A stretch of 64,000 nt of DNA from Gleimia europaea ACS-120-V-Col10b. Lineage in GTDB: Bacteria > Actinomycetota > Actinomycetes > Actinomycetales > Actinomycetaceae. The notes under the pieces were generated by a model. That model was not told the DNA's origin. It did no database searches and was given only the letters and a program-made list of their open reading frames with translations. This document shows positions 61,641 through 64,000 of this stretch, piece by piece. How positions within the stretch are numbered: the first letter of the stretch is position 1; each line of letters starts with the position of its first letter. The translations under genes and the position numbers were made by a program. Location: assembly GCF_000411155.1 (NCBI RefSeq), contig NZ_KE150266.1, forward strand, positions 1-64,000. The letters run 5' to 3'.

Positions 61641-62635
61641 GCAGCGAAGCACAGTTGATCGCGCGGATGCGCGAGGTACTCCCCGAAGGCGTACGCACAA
61701 TGCTTGGGTCAGGTGATGACTGCGCGTTGGTTGCGGCACCGGAGGGGAGTTTTCTCGTTACAACGGATGCCCTCGTAGAGGGGCAACATTTCCGGCGCGA
61801 TTGGTTCACTCCGGGCGAGATTGGGGCGCGGGCTGCTGTGCAGAATCTCGTTGATATTGCGGCGTGTGGGGGTAGCGCTTCGGGCCTCGTAGTTGCAATG
61901 GTTATTCCTCCTGGAAGCGATGAGGATTGGATCCTCGAGGTTGTTTCGGGCTTCGGTAGTGAGGTAGCGAAAACTGGTGCAGGAGTTATCGGAGGCGATA
62001 TCACGAGCGGGAGAGATTTCACATTGGCGGTCACTGCATTTGGTTATTGTGACCGCCTCGTGACGCGTGCACAAGCAAAGCCGGGTGATGTAATCGCTTA
62101 CGCGGGCGATATTGGGGTTAGTGGCGTTGGATTGGCGTTGCTACAAAACCATGTGGTAAACCCTGCCCTCCGCGGCGCAGAAGCGCTTGGATTCTATCAT
62201 TATCCGCTCTCGTTCTATCGGGTTCCTAAGGTTCCGCTCCAGGCGGGACCTATAGCTGCTAACGCGGGCGCAACTGCAATGATCGATGTTTCAGATGGTC
62301 TTGGTATTGACCTGTCGCGGATTGCGAAAGCATCGAAAGTTTCAATGCGATTGTCTAGGTCACTTTTGAAAAATATTGTCGATGAACACCAGCCGTGGCT
62401 CGATGTTGCTTTAAAACACCTGGACGTGGGGCAACTTAATACTTGTGAACTGGTCGAGAAGATAGGACTGTTCAATCGCGGAGAAGATCACGCGCTGCTG
62501 GCCACGTTCCCGTCGGATATAAACGTGCCGCCCCCGTTCAGGATTATCGGTGACGTGACCGGCGGGGAAGTAGGAACGGTCATGCTTGATGACGAGCCGT
62601 ATCCGGCTGGTGGATGGGATCACTTGCAAAGATGA
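61637..62635 (+). CDS. thiL: Thiamine-monophosphate kinase
   Basis: ThiL phosphorylates thiamine monophosphate to thiamine diphosphate. The 332-residue protein of the PurM/AIR-synthase fold has GSGDDCALVAAPEG, LVTTDALVEGQHF, VIGGDITSG and IDVSDGLGIDLSRI, which bind Mg-ATP. It starts at an ATG overlapping the methyltransferase stop. The segment after it (62636-62710) contains only a TTGCTC/GAGCAA stem at 62641-62666 and no gene. Confidence 0.93.
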   Translation: MSSEAQLIARMREVLPEGVRTMLGSGDDCALVAAPEGSFLVTTDALVEGQHFRRDWFTPGEIGARAAVQNLVDIAACGGSASGLVVAMVIPPGSDEDWILEVVSGFGSEVAKTGAGVIGGDITSGRDFTLAVTAFGYCDRLVTRAQAKPGDVIAYAGDIGVSGVGLALLQNHVVNPALRGAEALGFYHYPLSFYRVPKVPLQAGPIAANAGATAMIDVSDGLGIDLSRIAKASKVSMRLSRSLLKNIVDEHQPWLDVALKHLDVGQLNTCELVEKIGLFNRGEDHALLATFPSDINVPPPFRIIGDVTGGEVGTVMLDDEPYPAGGWDHLQR

Positions 62636-62710
62636 TGTATTTGCTCCTGATCATCATGCAGAGCAAGTACGGTGGTCGGTTCCAGAAGTGCCAGTGTTGT
62701 CACGTTCACG

Positions 62711-62753
62711 TTTTCAGTTGAATAACCACCTAAGGTGGTTATTCAACTGAAAA
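62711..62753. terminator. 43-nt perfect palindrome, bidirectional terminator
   Basis: A 21-bp stem runs from TTTTCAGTTGAATAACCACC, has a single A at the centre (62732), and ends in the mirror strand finishing CAACTGAAAA. The T and A tracts are built into the stem base, which suits termination on both strands between the convergent thiL and hydrolase genes. It is AT-richer than its surroundings. Confidence 0.75.
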
Positions 62754-62765
62754 TCCAGTAGGGGG

Positions 62766-64000
62766 TTAGGAAGCTTCTCTTGGAATGGTACGCTTCCAAA
62801 CTTTTGCGAAAATCTTTTCGTCGCCGTCGTAACATTTGACGTCTGATTCAGTATAGAAATTGGCGTCGTCACAAGTAATACGGGTATCGGCTTCCACCCG
62901 CGCTTGCCAGTCAAGTTCTGGGCGTTCTAGCTTGATCCGCCACTGCGACTCTGTACGCGCCGTGGTGGGGTCATCCCACTGTATCCAATATCGTTCTACT
63001 GAGTCCTCGTCAAAGTGCAACCCGTCAGGATATATGCGGGTACCGCCATATGCGGGATCCACTTGCAGTAGGGTAGTTTTTGCAACTACATCGGTGCAGA
63101 TAAGCCGTTCTGGCCTGCGCGATCCGGCCAGTCCAGCTTCCGGATATTTCACGTCCAATGGCACGGGTTGCACTGCCTCGTCGAAATGAATAGCGGCATC
63201 AAGCTTCGCGCGTTCGCTACCAGTAGCGGGGATCGGCCGGACAGGTAGCTCGATATGAGAACCGGTTAGATCGAGGGTGATCACACCCGAATCGGGTTGT
63301 GGCCAGATCCACGGCCAGTAAGCGTTAGAGATTGCAATGCGCAGGACGTGGCCAGCCGCAAAGTGATATCCAATTCCAGTCATCGCGAACTCCACGTCCA
63401 CCCATTCATCCGTGGGCATTAGAACTGCCTTGTCACGACCTTCGCGTGAGCTAAGGTTAAGTGCTCCACGAGTTACCAGCGTTGATTCACCCGCGGGTGA
63501 GACGTCGTTCAAACGCGCGTATAGTTGCCCCCCGCTAGCTGGGGTTTTCACACGCATTTTTAACTTCGCATTTCCCAAGATCTCGAACGATTCAGTTACT
63601 TCGAAGTCGACCGTTACCGATCTGCCATCATCAGCTCGCTGGTCTACAGGTAGATCAGCTGCATTTCCAAAGGGGAAATACCGTCCTGCAGCTTGTCCCG
63701 TATCATGAGGAGAATCGACGATAACATGACCAGCATTAGTTTTTACCGTGTTTATACAGCCTTTTTCGAAGTTGAGAGTGGTTGGCACGATGTTTGGGGA
63801 CGGCCAACTGGTTTCAGCAACCCAGCGTCCAGGCATTTCATCGTAGACGGAACGAGGTGGAATCGGATCTGTTATCCAAGTACGCAACAACGGCTCATTA
63901 ACCACATCATTGGGCTTTTCTTTTAACCAGTGATCCCACCAGCGTAGGGTCTCGTTTAGAAAATCTATATGCGGTCCGGGGCGTAGATCACGATCGGGAT
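62766..64000 (-). CDS. CocE/NonD (X-Pro dipeptidyl-peptidase S15) hydrolase, C-terminal part, 5' end cut by window
   Basis: The reading frame is open to the window edge. Above the GTG at 63905 it still encodes family sequence (FLNETLRWWDHWLKEK), so 63905 is not the start. At least 411 residues are present. The C-terminal PepX_C jelly-roll domain (~63600-62800) contains GQLYARLNDVSPAGESTLV and AAGHVLRIAISNAYWPW. The catalytic alpha/beta-hydrolase Ser and most of that domain are off the window. These enzymes hydrolyse X-Pro peptides, cocaine-like esters or cephalosporin esters. The substrate is unknown. Confidence 0.88.
   Translation of the reverse strand, partial: PDRDLRPGPHIDFLNETLRWWDHWLKEKPNDVVNEPLLRTWITDPIPPRSVYDEMPGRWVAETSWPSPNIVPTTLNFEKGCINTVKTNAGHVIVDSPHDTGQAAGRYFPFGNAADLPVDQRADDGRSVTVDFEVTESFEILGNAKLKMRVKTPASGGQLYARLNDVSPAGESTLVTRGALNLSSREGRDKAVLMPTDEWVDVEFAMTGIGYHFAAGHVLRIAISNAYWPWIWPQPDSGVITLDLTGSHIELPVRPIPATGSERAKLDAAIHFDEAVQPVPLDVKYPEAGLAGSRRPERLICTDVVAKTTLLQVDPAYGGTRIYPDGLHFDEDSVERYWIQWDDPTTARTESQWRIKLERPELDWQARVEADTRITCDDANFYTESDVKCYDGDEKIFAKVWKRTIPREAS

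Noticed and set aside
62766..63905. Hydrolase gene starting at the GTG at 63905
   Set aside because: The frame stays open upstream to the window edge and encodes conserved family residues (LRWWDHWLK), so the true start is outside the window.
1..64000. Prophage, insertion sequences, CRISPR arrays, tRNA genes
   Set aside because: I saw no transposase, integrase, regular spaced repeat or tRNA-like cloverleaf sequence. A tRNA scan would be needed to exclude tRNAs fully.

Overview
The window is a gene-dense stretch of an actinobacterial chromosome of moderate GC content, with many GTG and TTG starts. Gene orders seen here are diagnostic of Actinobacteria: HAD phosphatase-tlyA-nadK-recN-steA-steB; sufR-B-D-C-S-U-T; a division and cell wall (dcw) cluster with ftsZ-pgeF-sepF-yggT-divIVA and no ftsA; and hisD-C-B-priA. 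The moderate GC, a MurE without the meso-DAP arginine motif, and the reduced neighbourhoods fit the Actinomycetaceae (Arcanobacterium/Trueperella/Actinomyces relatives). The family placement is inference. I see no prophage, insertion sequence, CRISPR array or tRNA gene.

Layout. 1-140: 3' end of a 5S rRNA gene and its terminator, so an rRNA operon ends here. 368-11909 (+): an unusually fused Arg/Asp-rich + TPR-like + HAD protein, a 45-residue ORF, tlyA, nadK, recN, steA, steB/mctB, a small MraY-like protein, murJ and a NUDIX hydrolase, mostly with overlapping or abutting ends. 11993-12115 (-): a 40-residue cysteine-rich protein. 12433-19058 (+): the complete suf Fe-S assembly operon under its own repressor SufR. 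19118-24055 (-): an acyl-CoA ligase, then the yhhQ-tgt-CPBP protease operon. 24117-30047: an ABC-F ATPase, a small Cys/His protein (-), SixA, and an ABC exporter with a histidine kinase and response regulator.

30311-48290 (+): the dcw cluster mraZ-rsmH-ftsL-ftsI-murE-murF-mraY-murD-ftsW-murG-murC-ftsQ-ftsZ-pgeF-sepF-yggT-divIVA, which converts UDP-MurNAc to lipid II, builds the septum and organises the pole. 48363-53357 (+): lspA, an rluD-type pseudouridine synthase and dnaE. 53406-54075 (-): an S4-domain protein and a VanZ-like protein. 54166-59266 (+): hisD-hisC-hisB, an unrecognised gene where hisH usually sits, priA/hisA and an SseB-like gene. 59540-62635 (+): infC-rpmI-rplT behind a structured leader, a SpoU rRNA methyltransferase and thiL. 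The window ends inside a minus-strand CocE/PepX-type hydrolase whose 5' end is cut off.

Most of the content is core housekeeping, and I did not find a clear new defence or mobile system. The best leads are: (i) the 924-residue fusion protein; (ii) the truncated MraY-like enzyme between steB and murJ; (iii) the non-hisH gene in the his cluster; (iv) a probable AUC start and a mutually exclusive hairpin leader on infC; (v) three divergent gene pairs whose starts on both sides look leaderless; and (vi) several unassigned operator-like palindromes at 12211, 12320, 20841 and 30200.
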